Assembly (NCBI GenBank): GCA_029256565.1
Contig: JAQSXQ010000128.1
Location: 1-6,048 of the forward strand
From: Mycobacterium sp.
GTDB taxonomy: Bacteria > Actinomycetota > Actinomycetes > Mycobacteriales > Mycobacteriaceae
DNA: 6,048 bases
Direction: 5' to 3'
The position numbers were made by a program, and so were the translations under genes. How positions within the stretch are numbered: the stretch's first letter is position 1; every line of letters begins with the position of its first letter. The notes beneath the pieces are model-generated. The model was not told the origin of the DNA. It saw only the letters and a program-made list of their open reading frames with translations, and ran no database searches. Positions 1 to 5,705 of this stretch are shown here, one piece after another.

Positions 1-105
1 GGCTCGCTGCGCATCGAACCCATCGAGATCATGGCCTTCAACGCCGAGGGCCAGATCACGTCCATGCGGGCGTTCTGGGGCCCGGCGGACATCACCCAGA
101 TCTGA
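1..105 (+). CDS. C-terminal fragment of a SnoaL/NTF2-fold ketosteroid isomerase-like protein
   Basis: Frame 1 is open from the window edge to a TGA at 103-105 and gives 34 residues; the start lies outside the window. The fragment has the pattern IEIMAFNAEGQITSMRAFWG followed by PADI. This matches the last two beta strands of ketosteroid (delta-5-3-) isomerases, where a strand ending in F(N/D)..G+I.SM+A(Y/F)WGP is characteristic, with the Trp near the steroid pocket. In that family the enzyme moves the double bond of 3-oxo-delta-5 steroids. The catalytic Tyr and Asp that would confirm activity are upstream and not visible, so a general SnoaL-like protein remains possible. It converges on the polyol operon with only 27 bases between stop codons and is probably functionally unrelated to it. 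Confidence 0.7.
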   Translation, partial: GSLRIEPIEIMAFNAEGQITSMRAFWGPADITQI

Positions 106-132
106 GTCGGGGGGCAAGGCCGCCGTCGACCT

Positions 133-1611
133 CTACGCCCCCGCCTGTGCGGCACAGCGCGCGGCTACCTCACGAGCGGCTCGCCTTGGACCGAGGTCCT
201 GCAGGAGCCGCTTCGCCCGCTGGTAGGCCCGGCGCAACCGCTGGCTGTCGACGAGCTCGCCGAACACCGCGCGGTTGTCCAGGAAGGTACCGGGGTTGTC
301 GCGATCGGTTTGCGACAGTCGGCGGAGCAGATCGCTGTTGTCGTCGACCATCGGCACCGATCCCCGGGCGTACACGTCGCACCATGCCGCCAGGGTGAGG
401 GCGATGTGCTCGATCGACTGGTCTCGTGCGAGCCGATCCCGCAGTACCGGCACGATGAACTTCGGGATGCGCGCCGATCCATCGACGATCTGCCGTTCCA
501 AGGTGTCTCGAAGCGCAGGGCTGGAGAAGCGCTCGCTCAATTGGACGATGTACTCGGGGACGTCGATTCCCGGCACCGGGCCGAGAGTGGGAGCGGCTTC
601 GTTGCGCATATACGACGTGACGAACGCGGACAGGTCCGGGTCGCCCATGACCTCGTGCACGTGAGTGTGCCCCGCGAGCAGGCCGAGATAGCTCATGACC
701 TGGTGAGAGGCGTTGAGCAGGCGCAGCTTCATGTGCTCGTAGGGCATGACGTCATCGACCATCTGTACCCCGACGTTCTCGAATGGCGGACGGCCACAGG
801 AGAACTTGTCCTCCAACACCCATTGGACGAACGACTCGGATCGCACCGGCCACTCGTCATCGATGGCGAACTCCCCAAGGACGTCGGCGATCACCGCAGG
901 CGTCGTTGCGGGGGTGATGCGGTCGACCATGGAGCTGGGGAATGCGACGTACTGATCGATCCAGGAGGCGAGGTCGGCATCGTGATGCCACGCGAAGGTG
1001 GTGAGTGCCTTCCGTGCGACCGAACCGTTGTGTTCGATGTTGTCACAGGACATCACCGTGAACGGGGCTATGCCGCGGTCACGGCGCAATGCCAGTCCGG
1101 CGGTCAGGAGGCCGAACACACTCGCCGGTGCGGTCATATCGTTGAGATCGCGTAGGACATCCTCGTCGCGTGGTTCGAACTCGCCGGTTTCGTCGCTGAC
1201 CCCGTAGCCGGCTTCGGTGATGGTCAGCGACACGATTCGCGTTGTGGGAGAGGCCAAGACGTCGATGACGGCCTGCGGATCGTCCGGGGCGTACAGGTAG
1301 TCGGTGATCGCACCGATTACCCGGGCGTCGCGGCCGCCGTCCGGGGCGACGGTGATCAACGTGTAGAGGTGGTCTTGGCGGTTCAGAACGTCACGCATCT
1401 TTGCATCGCCGGCGAGCACACCTACTCCGCATTCCGTCCAGTCGGTGTGTCCGGCTGTGAGGATGCGGTCGAGGTACATCGCCTGGTGCGCTCGGTGGAA
1501 CGCCCCTACCCCGAAATGCACGATGGCGCAGCCTGTGTTGCCCGTTTCATACTGCGGGACGGTGACCGTCGGCAGTAGATCGGTCAGGGTGGTGCGTCGC
1601 AAGTCGGTCAC
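133..1611 (-). CDS. Mannitol dehydrogenase-family NAD(P)-dependent polyol dehydrogenase
   Basis: This 492-residue cytoplasmic enzyme belongs to the polyol-specific long-chain dehydrogenase family (mannitol 2-dehydrogenase, D-arabinitol 4-dehydrogenase, fructuronate reductase), which interconverts a polyol and a ketose. The N-terminal Rossmann part carries VHFGVGAFHRAH at 31-42. The family's catalytic set is intact: Asn191 in MSCDN, then KLRLLNASH giving Lys295, Asn300 and His303, the same numbers used for Pseudomonas fluorescens mannitol 2-dehydrogenase. A family-typical ARIPKF follows at 380-385. Length is normal for the family. The start is GTG at 1609-1611, preceded by AGGAG at 1619-1623 with seven bases of spacing. 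It is the last gene of the minus-strand operon, 83 bases after the binding-protein gene, so it probably oxidises the imported polyol (for example mannitol to fructose). Family membership is firm; the substrate is inferred, and arabitol or another polyol is equally possible. Confidence 0.92.
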   Translation of the reverse strand: MTDLRRTTLTDLLPTVTVPQYETGNTGCAIVHFGVGAFHRAHQAMYLDRILTAGHTDWTECGVGVLAGDAKMRDVLNRQDHLYTLITVAPDGGRDARVIGAITDYLYAPDDPQAVIDVLASPTTRIVSLTITEAGYGVSDETGEFEPRDEDVLRDLNDMTAPASVFGLLTAGLALRRDRGIAPFTVMSCDNIEHNGSVARKALTTFAWHHDADLASWIDQYVAFPSSMVDRITPATTPAVIADVLGEFAIDDEWPVRSESFVQWVLEDKFSCGRPPFENVGVQMVDDVMPYEHMKLRLLNASHQVMSYLGLLAGHTHVHEVMGDPDLSAFVTSYMRNEAAPTLGPVPGIDVPEYIVQLSERFSSPALRDTLERQIVDGSARIPKFIVPVLRDRLARDQSIEHIALTLAAWCDVYARGSVPMVDDNSDLLRRLSQTDRDNPGTFLDNRAVFGELVDSQRLRRAYQRAKRLLQDLGPRRAAREVAARCAAQAGA

Positions 1612-1618
1612 GAACGGT

Positions 1619-1623
1619 CTCCT
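1619..1623 (-). promoter_or_regulatory. Ribosome binding site of the polyol dehydrogenase
   Basis: AGGAG on the minus strand lies seven bases before a GTG at 1609-1611. It supports the GTG start, which is not an obvious choice without it. It gives the dehydrogenase its own translation initiation downstream of the intercistronic hairpin. Confidence 0.75.
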
Positions 1624-1636
1624 GATGGCGGTGAAG

Positions 1637-1674
1637 CACGGTGACGCCCCCGAGACTCAAGGAGCGCCACCGTG
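1637..1674 (-). promoter_or_regulatory. Intercistronic hairpin between binding-protein and dehydrogenase genes
   Basis: On the minus-strand transcript, arm CACGGTGGCGCTCC pairs with GGGGCGTCACCGTG over 14 consecutive positions (12 Watson-Crick pairs and two G-U pairs) around a 10-base loop, TTGAGTCTCG. It begins 20 bases after the binding-protein stop codon and ends 13 bases before the dehydrogenase ribosome binding site. No U-run follows, so a classical intrinsic terminator is not supported. A stabiliser of the upstream mRNA, or a partial terminator or attenuator, is more likely. Such elements commonly follow binding-protein genes, which need higher expression than their operon partners. The pairing is seen directly; the function is inference. 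Confidence 0.65.
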
Positions 1675-1694
1675 AGCAGGGTCCGGAAAGAGGG

Positions 1695-2666
1695 TCAGCA
1701 GGAGGACTTGTAGATGTAGTTGGCGCCCTCGCCGTCGATATTGTCGGCGGTGATCATGTGGAACCCGGTGGAGATGTCCTTGGTGACCGGGCGGTCGTTC
1801 AGGGCGTTGACCGCCTGCTCGACTCCGTCGGTGCCGATGGTGTCGGGCTGCTGGGCGATCAGCGCTTGGACGGTGCCCTCCCGAAGCTGCTTGACCTGGG
1901 CGGGACCGGCGTCGAATCCGACGATCTTGACCTGATCCTGCTTGTTCGCCTGCCGGACTCCAGTGGCGGTGCCCTCGGCAGCGAACGTATTGGTCGCAAA
2001 GACGCCGACGATGTCGGGGTCCTTGGACAGGGCGGCGGACACGAGTTTGGCTGCTTCGGCCGGGTCGTTGTGGCTGTACTGCACGCCGAGATAGTTGAAC
2101 CTCGGGTTCTTCGCCGCGGCGTCCTTGAAGCCCTGGACGCGGGCGTCGACGGTGGAGATGCCGGGATCTGTGGAGATGACCAGGATCTTGCCGCCATTGG
2201 GATTCAGGGATTCGATCGCCTTGAACGCCTCGGCTCCTCCGCCCACGTTGTCCGACGAGATGGCCGAGACCGCGATGGACGGATCCTGGACGGTGGTGTC
2301 AACCAGGACGACCTTGATGCCCGCCTTGGCTGCGGCGGCAAGGGGGGCCTGCATCGCCGCGACATCGGTGGGGGCGATGAGAATGGCGGACGGGCGTGAC
2401 GCCACGACCGAATCGACGATCGGCTTCTGCAGCGTCGGATCGAACTTGGCCGGGCCCTGGGTGTCGACGGTGATGCCGGCACTCTCTGCGGCCGCTTCGA
2501 TTCCGCACTGCATGCTGATGTAGAACTCGTCTCCGCTGACGCCCTGGATGAAGGCGATCTTGCCACTGCCATTGCTGCTGCCGGAGTCCGACGAGCATCC
2601 GGCGAGCACTGCGGCGGATACCGAGGTTACGGCCAGGGCAACGACGGCGGTGCGTGATGTGATCAT
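1695..2666 (-). CDS. RbsB-type sugar/polyol ABC transporter substrate-binding lipoprotein
   Basis: This 323-residue protein is the extracellular binding component of the ABC importer encoded just upstream. A lipoprotein signal occupies residues 1-24, with hydrophobic stretch 7-22 and lipobox VLAGC, so Cys24 would be lipidated and the mature protein tethered to the membrane. A Ser/Gly-rich linker (25-35) leads to a periplasmic-binding-protein type I fold (about 36-320). By eye, residues matching ribose contacts in RbsB are retained: Asp123, Arg176 in DARVQGF, Asn226 in FATNTF, Phe251-Asp252 in GFD, and Gln272 in IAQQPD. The Arg next to Asp123 in RbsB is Thr124 here, hinting at a different ligand. 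Cys54 and the last residue, Cys323, may form a disulfide. The ATG at 2664-2666 has only a weak GAAAG ribosome binding site (2673-2677). The gap to the permease gene is 51 bases. Ligand unknown; polyol or ketose fits the context. Confidence 0.92.
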   Translation of the reverse strand: MITSRTAVVALAVTSVSAAVLAGCSSDSGSSNGSGKIAFIQGVSGDEFYISMQCGIEAAAESAGITVDTQGPAKFDPTLQKPIVDSVVASRPSAILIAPTDVAAMQAPLAAAAKAGIKVVLVDTTVQDPSIAVSAISSDNVGGGAEAFKAIESLNPNGGKILVISTDPGISTVDARVQGFKDAAAKNPRFNYLGVQYSHNDPAEAAKLVSAALSKDPDIVGVFATNTFAAEGTATGVRQANKQDQVKIVGFDAGPAQVKQLREGTVQALIAQQPDTIGTDGVEQAVNALNDRPVTKDISTGFHMITADNIDGEGANYIYKSSC

Positions 2667-2717
2667 GGTCGGCTTTCTTTGGTGGGGTGGTGGATCAGCG
2701 TTGCTGCGCGGTACCGG

Positions 2718-3815
2718 CTATGGGCCTTTCGACCACAGCTTCTTCAACGAGTTCGACGATTGGCCGCGGCTGGCGGCGTCTCTGCGACGCTGGTCGAAGT
2801 AGACGGCCACGATGAGCACGGCGCCCACCGCGACCTGCTGCCAGAACGGTTGGACACCGATGATGACGAAACCGTTCTGCAGGACCGCCGGGATGAAAAG
2901 ACCGATCACGGTGCCGAACATGGTGCCGACGCCACCGAACAGCGAGGTGCCGCCGATGACGACCGCCGCGATGACGTTGAGATTGGTCTGCGACTGACCG
3001 GCGATGGCCGTCGTGCCGTACTGGGAGAGCGAGAGGATGCCGGCCAGGCCGGCGAGGGCGCCGGACAGCGCGTAGACCTTGACCAGATGTAGATCGACCT
3101 TGATTCCCACGCGGCGGGCTGACTGCTGCTTTGATCCGATGGCGAAGGTGTACAGGCCGAACTTGGTGCGGTGCAACACAATCCCGAACACCACCACGAA
3201 CACCAAAGCGATGACGGAGATCAACGGAAGCGTCGTGGACGGCAGGTTTCCGTAGCCGATCGTGTCGACCAGCACGGGGGGAACGTCGCGGATGTCGACA
3301 CCCCCGGTGATGACCTGAGACAGGCCCAGCGCACCGCCGAGCGTGCCGAGCGTGACGATCAACGGTGGCACCTTCGCCTTGCCGATCAGGAACCCGTTCA
3401 GAAGTCCCCACGCGAGGCCGCAGAGCACAGCGACGACGACGCCAACCGCTGCGACTCCCCAGCCGTCCCCGCCGATGGCCCGCATGGCTTTTGCCGCAAC
3501 GACACCGGAGAACACCAGCACGGACCCGACCGAGAGGTCGATACCGCTGGTGACGATGACGAACGTCATGCCGATGCCCAGAATCGCCAGGATCGACACG
3601 TTCTGGATGATCTGGCGGGCATTGCTCCACTCGGGGAAGCTGCCCGGTGCGAGGATCGAGAAGATGACGCAGATGGCGACCAGGACGAGCACGATCTGAA
3701 AGACCTGGACACGAGCCAGGTTTCGCACCGTGTCGATGAACGCCAACGTGTTTCCTGAGGGCCGGTCACCAGGCGGTGGCGGCACGATGGTCGAGGAGAT
3801 CGTCTGATGGCTCAC
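2718..3815 (-). CDS. RbsC/FrcC-type ABC sugar transporter permease
   Basis: This 365-residue integral membrane protein is the channel subunit, probably working as a homodimer with the adjacent ATPase. About nine or ten hydrophobic segments are visible, roughly at 38-57, 73-89, 94-108, 119-141, 151-170, 195-214, 247-266, 279-312 (possibly two) and 320-340. Family motifs are clear: GIDLSVGSV (91-99), NGFLIGKAKVPPLIVTLGT (140-158), AARRVGI-like SARRVGI (232-238), and AAVVIGGTSLFGG with GT..GT (283-302). A basic tail, DQRRR, follows the last segment. The reading frame stays open upstream to 4082, but that stretch lies inside the ATPase gene and looks nothing like a transporter. The GTG at 3813-3815 is preferred: GGAG (3823-3826) sits seven bases before it, and the GTGA overlaps the ATPase stop codon, indicating translational coupling. 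Residue 1 is therefore Met from GTG. Confidence 0.93.
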   Translation of the reverse strand: MSHQTISSTIVPPPPGDRPSGNTLAFIDTVRNLARVQVFQIVLVLVAICVIFSILAPGSFPEWSNARQIIQNVSILAILGIGMTFVIVTSGIDLSVGSVLVFSGVVAAKAMRAIGGDGWGVAAVGVVVAVLCGLAWGLLNGFLIGKAKVPPLIVTLGTLGGALGLSQVITGGVDIRDVPPVLVDTIGYGNLPSTTLPLISVIALVFVVVFGIVLHRTKFGLYTFAIGSKQQSARRVGIKVDLHLVKVYALSGALAGLAGILSLSQYGTTAIAGQSQTNLNVIAAVVIGGTSLFGGVGTMFGTVIGLFIPAVLQNGFVIIGVQPFWQQVAVGAVLIVAVYFDQRRRDAASRGQSSNSLKKLWSKGP

Positions 3816-4612
3816 GATGCTGCTCCAGCCGTTGCGCCGGTCATTGCACCGACGAGTTCCTCCATGGACGTGTTCTTGGCGTCGAGAGCGGCCACGCGCT
3901 TTCCCATTCGCAGTACTTGGATGCGGTCGGCCACCTCCATCACGTGCGGCATCGAGTGGCTGATGAAGACCACCGCCACCCCGTTGTCGGCGACGCGGCG
4001 GATCGTGTCGAGCACGTTGCGGGTCTGCACGACGCCGAGGGCAGCGGTGGGCTCGTCCAGGAAGACAACGCCCTTGGCCCAAGCGACCGCGCGTGCGATG
4101 GCGATGGCCTGCTGCTGTCCCCCCGACATCGCGCCGACCGGATCGGTGAGGCTGCGTACCGTCGCGCCCAGCATGTCCAGTGCCTCTTGCGATTCCCTGC
4201 GCATCGCGGGCGCGTCCATGAAACCCAATCGGCCGAGTATGCCCTTCGCCGGCTTCTCGCGGCCCAGGAACATGTTCTGGGCGGCGTTGAGGTGTGGCGC
4301 CAGCGCCAAATCCTGGAAGACCGTTTCGATACCGAGATCAGCGGCGGCCGTTGGGCTGTCGAGATCGACCGGCGATCCGTCGAACAGGATGTCTCCCGAA
4401 TCGAGAGCGAGACTGCCGGACAGCGCCTTCACCATCGTCGACTTGCCGGCACCGTTGTCGCCGATCAGCGCAACCACCTCGCCGGGGTAGATGTCGAAGT
4501 CGGCGCCGTCGAGCGCCCGGACGTTTCCGAAGCTTCTCGTCAACGCCCTCGCTTCCAGGATTGGCGTCTGCGGTGCAGTCACGCGTACCGACCGGTCGTC
4601 TGTTCGTGTCAT
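3812..4612 (-). CDS. Single-domain sugar ABC transporter ATP-binding protein (FrcA-like)
   Basis: This 266-residue cytoplasmic ATPase energises the importer. It has one complete nucleotide-binding domain: Walker A GDNGAGKST (51-59), Q-loop Gln100 in VFQDLAL, signature MSGGQQQ (162-168), Walker B VVFLDEP with Glu187, and H-loop His219 in FISHS. Importers of the ribose/xylose class usually use a roughly 500-residue protein with two such domains (RbsA, XylG). A single domain with DEPTAALGVVQT after Walker B resembles FrcA of the fructose system, so a homodimer is expected. The open frame extends to 4714, but GAAGG at 4619-4623 lies six bases before the ATG at 4610-4612, which I take as the start; an ATG at 4616-4618 abuts that site and is less likely. 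It is the first gene of the minus-strand operon and overlaps the permease gene by four bases. Confidence 0.93.
   Translation of the reverse strand: MTRTDDRSVRVTAPQTPILEARALTRSFGNVRALDGADFDIYPGEVVALIGDNGAGKSTMVKALSGSLALDSGDILFDGSPVDLDSPTAAADLGIETVFQDLALAPHLNAAQNMFLGREKPAKGILGRLGFMDAPAMRRESQEALDMLGATVRSLTDPVGAMSGGQQQAIAIARAVAWAKGVVFLDEPTAALGVVQTRNVLDTIRRVADNGVAVVFISHSMPHVMEVADRIQVLRMGKRVAALDAKNTSMEELVGAMTGATAGAAS
3823..3826 (-). promoter_or_regulatory. Ribosome binding site deciding the permease GTG start
   Basis: GGAG on the minus strand is seven bases upstream of the GTG at 3813-3815 and sits inside the 3' end of the ATPase gene. With the four-base GTGA overlap it fixes the permease start and rejects the long upstream extension of the frame. 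Confidence 0.75.
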
Positions 4613-4618
4613 CTTCAT

Positions 4619-4623
4619 CCTTC
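4619..4623 (-). promoter_or_regulatory. Ribosome binding site deciding the ATPase start
   Basis: GAAGG on the minus strand has six bases of spacing to the ATG at 4610-4612 but none to the ATG at 4616-4618, favouring the downstream start and a protein beginning MTRTDD. Confidence 0.65.
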
Positions 4624-4746
4624 GCAGAGGCTCTCGCACGCCCTGTGGGAACGAAGTGGCTGCGATGCCGTCGACCTCTCGGTCGGGTTCGATGCAGACG
4701 AGTGTGACCCACACGACTGCGGTTTGTCACCCCTTTCCGGAAAATT

Positions 4747-4764
4747 CATGTCATCGGTGACATG
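4747..4764. promoter_or_regulatory. Operator-like inverted repeat on the importer side
   Basis: CATGTCATCGGTGACATG is an 18-base inverted repeat with one mismatched pair beside the central CG. It shares the YCGG centre and N4 spacing of the two repeats nearer the SDR, but its half-sites are in the opposite order (TGTCA-N4-TGACA). It lies about 135 bases upstream of the ATPase start. It may be a site of the adjacent LacI-family protein or of a different regulator. Confidence 0.5.
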
Positions 4765-4873
4765 GGGACGCTCTTTCGAGGTTGCCGAGAATCGATGCAG
4801 ACGCTCGACAACATCGGCCTCACCAGCAACTATCGGCATTTTCGCCGCCCTGATGCGGTGGTGAGGTACCGTC

Positions 4874-4889
4874 ATGACACCGGTGTCAT
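4874..4889. promoter_or_regulatory. Perfect palindromic operator candidate for the LacI-family regulator
   Basis: ATGACACCGGTGTCAT is a perfect 16-base palindrome with a central CG step, the form expected of LacI-family operators, whose hinge helices insert at a central CpG. It lies 61 bases upstream of the SDR start and just after the candidate -10 hexamer TACCGT, a position suited to repression. It also overlaps a second short palindrome, GTCATGAC (4871-4878). The repressor gene is two genes away, downstream of the SDR. Confidence 0.7.
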
Positions 4890-4910
4890 CGGAGTCATCG
4901 AGAGAGCGCT

Positions 4911-4924
4911 TGACATCGGTGTCA
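4911..4924. promoter_or_regulatory. Second operator candidate, near-copy of the perfect palindrome
   Basis: TGACATCGGTGTCA differs from the core of the 4874-4889 palindrome by one base (T for C), leaving one mismatched pair. Centre-to-centre distance is 36 bases. It ends 26 bases before the SDR start codon, so bound protein here could block elongation or initiation. The near-identity to the first site supports a common binding protein. Confidence 0.6.
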
Positions 4925-4937
4925 TCCCTAGCGAAGA

Positions 4938-4942
4938 GAAGG
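4938..4942 (+). promoter_or_regulatory. Ribosome binding site deciding the SDR start
   Basis: GAAGG lies eight bases before the ATG at 4951-4953, with a further GGAG at 4944-4947. The start gives a 241-residue protein of normal SDR length and rejects the open in-frame extension back to 4762. Confidence 0.7.
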
Positions 4943-4950
4943 TGGAGCTC

Positions 4951-5676
4951 ATGCCTCAGTTCGACGGCCGGACGATCTTGGTAACCGGTGCGAGCGGGGG
5001 CATCGGCGGGGCGACGGTCCGACGACTCGTCGCCGACGGGGCCGACGTCATCGCATCGGGCCAGTCCGAGGACGCCCTGGTCGAGCTGTCCAGGGAAACC
5101 GGCGCACGCCCGCTTCCCTTCGACCTGACCTCCGAGGACAGCATTCGCGAGGCTGTGAGCGGCCTCGAGCTTTACGGCGTCGTGAATTGCGGCGGCTTCG
5201 GCGGTGAGATCGCGACCCCGCAGGACACCGACGTCTCCGTCTTCGACAAGGTCATGAGCATCAACGCGCGCGGCAGCCTGCTCGTCATCAAGTACGCGGC
5301 GCCGTCGATGATCGAGGCCGGCACCGGTTCGATCGTGAACGTCTCCAGCCAGGCCAGTCTCGTTGCGCTACCGGGGCACATCTCCTACGGATCGTCCAAG
5401 GCGGCGTTGGACAACATCACCCGCGTCGCCGCGCTGGAACTCGGTGGTCACGGTATCCGGGTCAACAGTGTCAACCCGACTGTCGTCATGACGGAGATGT
5501 CCGCGTTCTACTGGGGACGCCCCGAGATCGAAGTACCCTTCCTGAAGCAGATGCCACTGGGAAGATGGGCCACCGAGGACGAAATCGCCGCGCCGATCGC
5601 CTTTCTGCTCAGTGACGACGCGTCGATGATCACGGGGGTCTCGCTACCGATCGACGGCGGCTATACCTGCGCATGA
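4951..5676 (+). CDS. Short-chain dehydrogenase/reductase resembling L-xylulose reductase (DCXR)
   Basis: This 241-residue cytoplasmic classical SDR has its cofactor motif TGASGGIG at 12-19 and the catalytic set Asn105, Ser133 (VNVSSQAS), Tyr146 and Lys150 (YGSSK). The stretch RVNSVNPTVVMTEM (170-183), the PLGRWA loop (202-207) and the end LPIDGGYTC closely resemble dicarbonyl/L-xylulose reductase, which interconverts L-xylulose and xylitol with NADP(H) and acts on other ketoses or dicarbonyls. The usual NNAG after strand four is NCGG here (79-82). The start at 4951 is chosen from the ribosome binding site and family length. It is transcribed divergently from the importer operon, preceded by two operator-like palindromes, and followed 29 bases later by the LacI-family gene, so the two probably form one transcript. 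A polyol/ketose substrate is likely from similarity and context; the exact one is unknown. Confidence 0.9.
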   Translation: MPQFDGRTILVTGASGGIGGATVRRLVADGADVIASGQSEDALVELSRETGARPLPFDLTSEDSIREAVSGLELYGVVNCGGFGGEIATPQDTDVSVFDKVMSINARGSLLVIKYAAPSMIEAGTGSIVNVSSQASLVALPGHISYGSSKAALDNITRVAALELGGHGIRVNSVNPTVVMTEMSAFYWGRPEIEVPFLKQMPLGRWATEDEIAAPIAFLLSDDASMITGVSLPIDGGYTCA

Positions 5677-5687
5677 TCGAAGTCGTC

Positions 5688-5698
5688 AAGGAGGGAGG
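5688..5698 (+). promoter_or_regulatory. Strong purine-rich ribosome binding site of the LacI-family gene
   Basis: AAGGAGGGAGG contains two overlapping anti-16S matches, AAGGAGG (5688-5694) and GGAGG (5694-5698); the second is seven bases before the ATG at 5706-5708. This is stronger than any other site in the window, which is unusual for a repressor usually needed in small amounts. Confidence 0.75.
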
Positions 5699-5705
5699 TT
5701 AACGA

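Larger units (their letters stand above)
4613..4950. promoter_or_regulatory. Divergent control region between importer operon and SDR/LacI genes
   Basis: These 338 bases separate two divergent start codons and contain no convincing gene. They hold three operator-like inverted repeats (4747-4764, 4874-4889, 4911-4924), listed separately. GTCAT occurs at 4750, 4871, 4885, 4894 and 4921. A 12-base direct repeat TCGATGCAGACG is at 4689-4700 and 4792-4803. A small stem CGACC/GGTCG with a GAGA loop on the minus transcript is at 4672-4685. For the rightward promoter the only TANNNT hexamer near the palindromes is TACCGT (4867-4872), without a good -35 box; it would place transcription start inside the 4874-4889 palindrome. 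No TANNNT hexamer was seen for the leftward promoter. Promoter positions therefore remain unassigned. Confidence 0.75.

Noticed and set aside
109..142. GGGGGC/GCCCCC pairing between the converging genes as a bidirectional terminator
   Set aside because: Only a 6-bp stem with a 21-base loop, partly inside the dehydrogenase coding region, and no T-run on either side; too weak to call.
310..1155. Long plus-strand open frame opposite the polyol dehydrogenase gene
   Set aside because: It is antisense to a gene with intact catalytic motifs; such open frames are common opposite GC-rich genes, and its product has no recognisable domain.
3171..3758. Plus-strand open frame rich in Asp, His and Arg opposite the permease gene
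   Set aside because: The low-complexity charged composition is what antisense translation of a hydrophobic membrane protein gene gives; no start signal or domain is visible.
3816..4082. Upstream extension of the permease reading frame
   Set aside because: It lies wholly within the ATPase gene in another frame, is Arg-rich and non-membrane in character, and has no ribosome binding site comparable to the one before the GTG at 3815.
4613..4714. Upstream extension of the ATPase reading frame to 4714
   Set aside because: The added 34 residues lack similarity to the start of ABC ATPases, and the GAAGG site is correctly spaced for the ATG at 4612.
4702..4714. GTGTGACCCACAC as a further operator
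   Set aside because: Only five-base arms around an odd centre without the CGG core of the other repeats; too short to support alone.
4910..4915. TTGACA as a -35 box for the SDR
   Set aside because: No -10-like hexamer lies 16-18 bases downstream, and transcription would start at or past the start codon; the sequence is explained by the second operator-like repeat.
4762..4950. In-frame N-terminal extension of the SDR to an ATG at 4762
   Set aside because: The extra 63 residues resemble no SDR region, cover the palindromes, and would make the protein too long; a good ribosome binding site and normal family length support the ATG at 4951.
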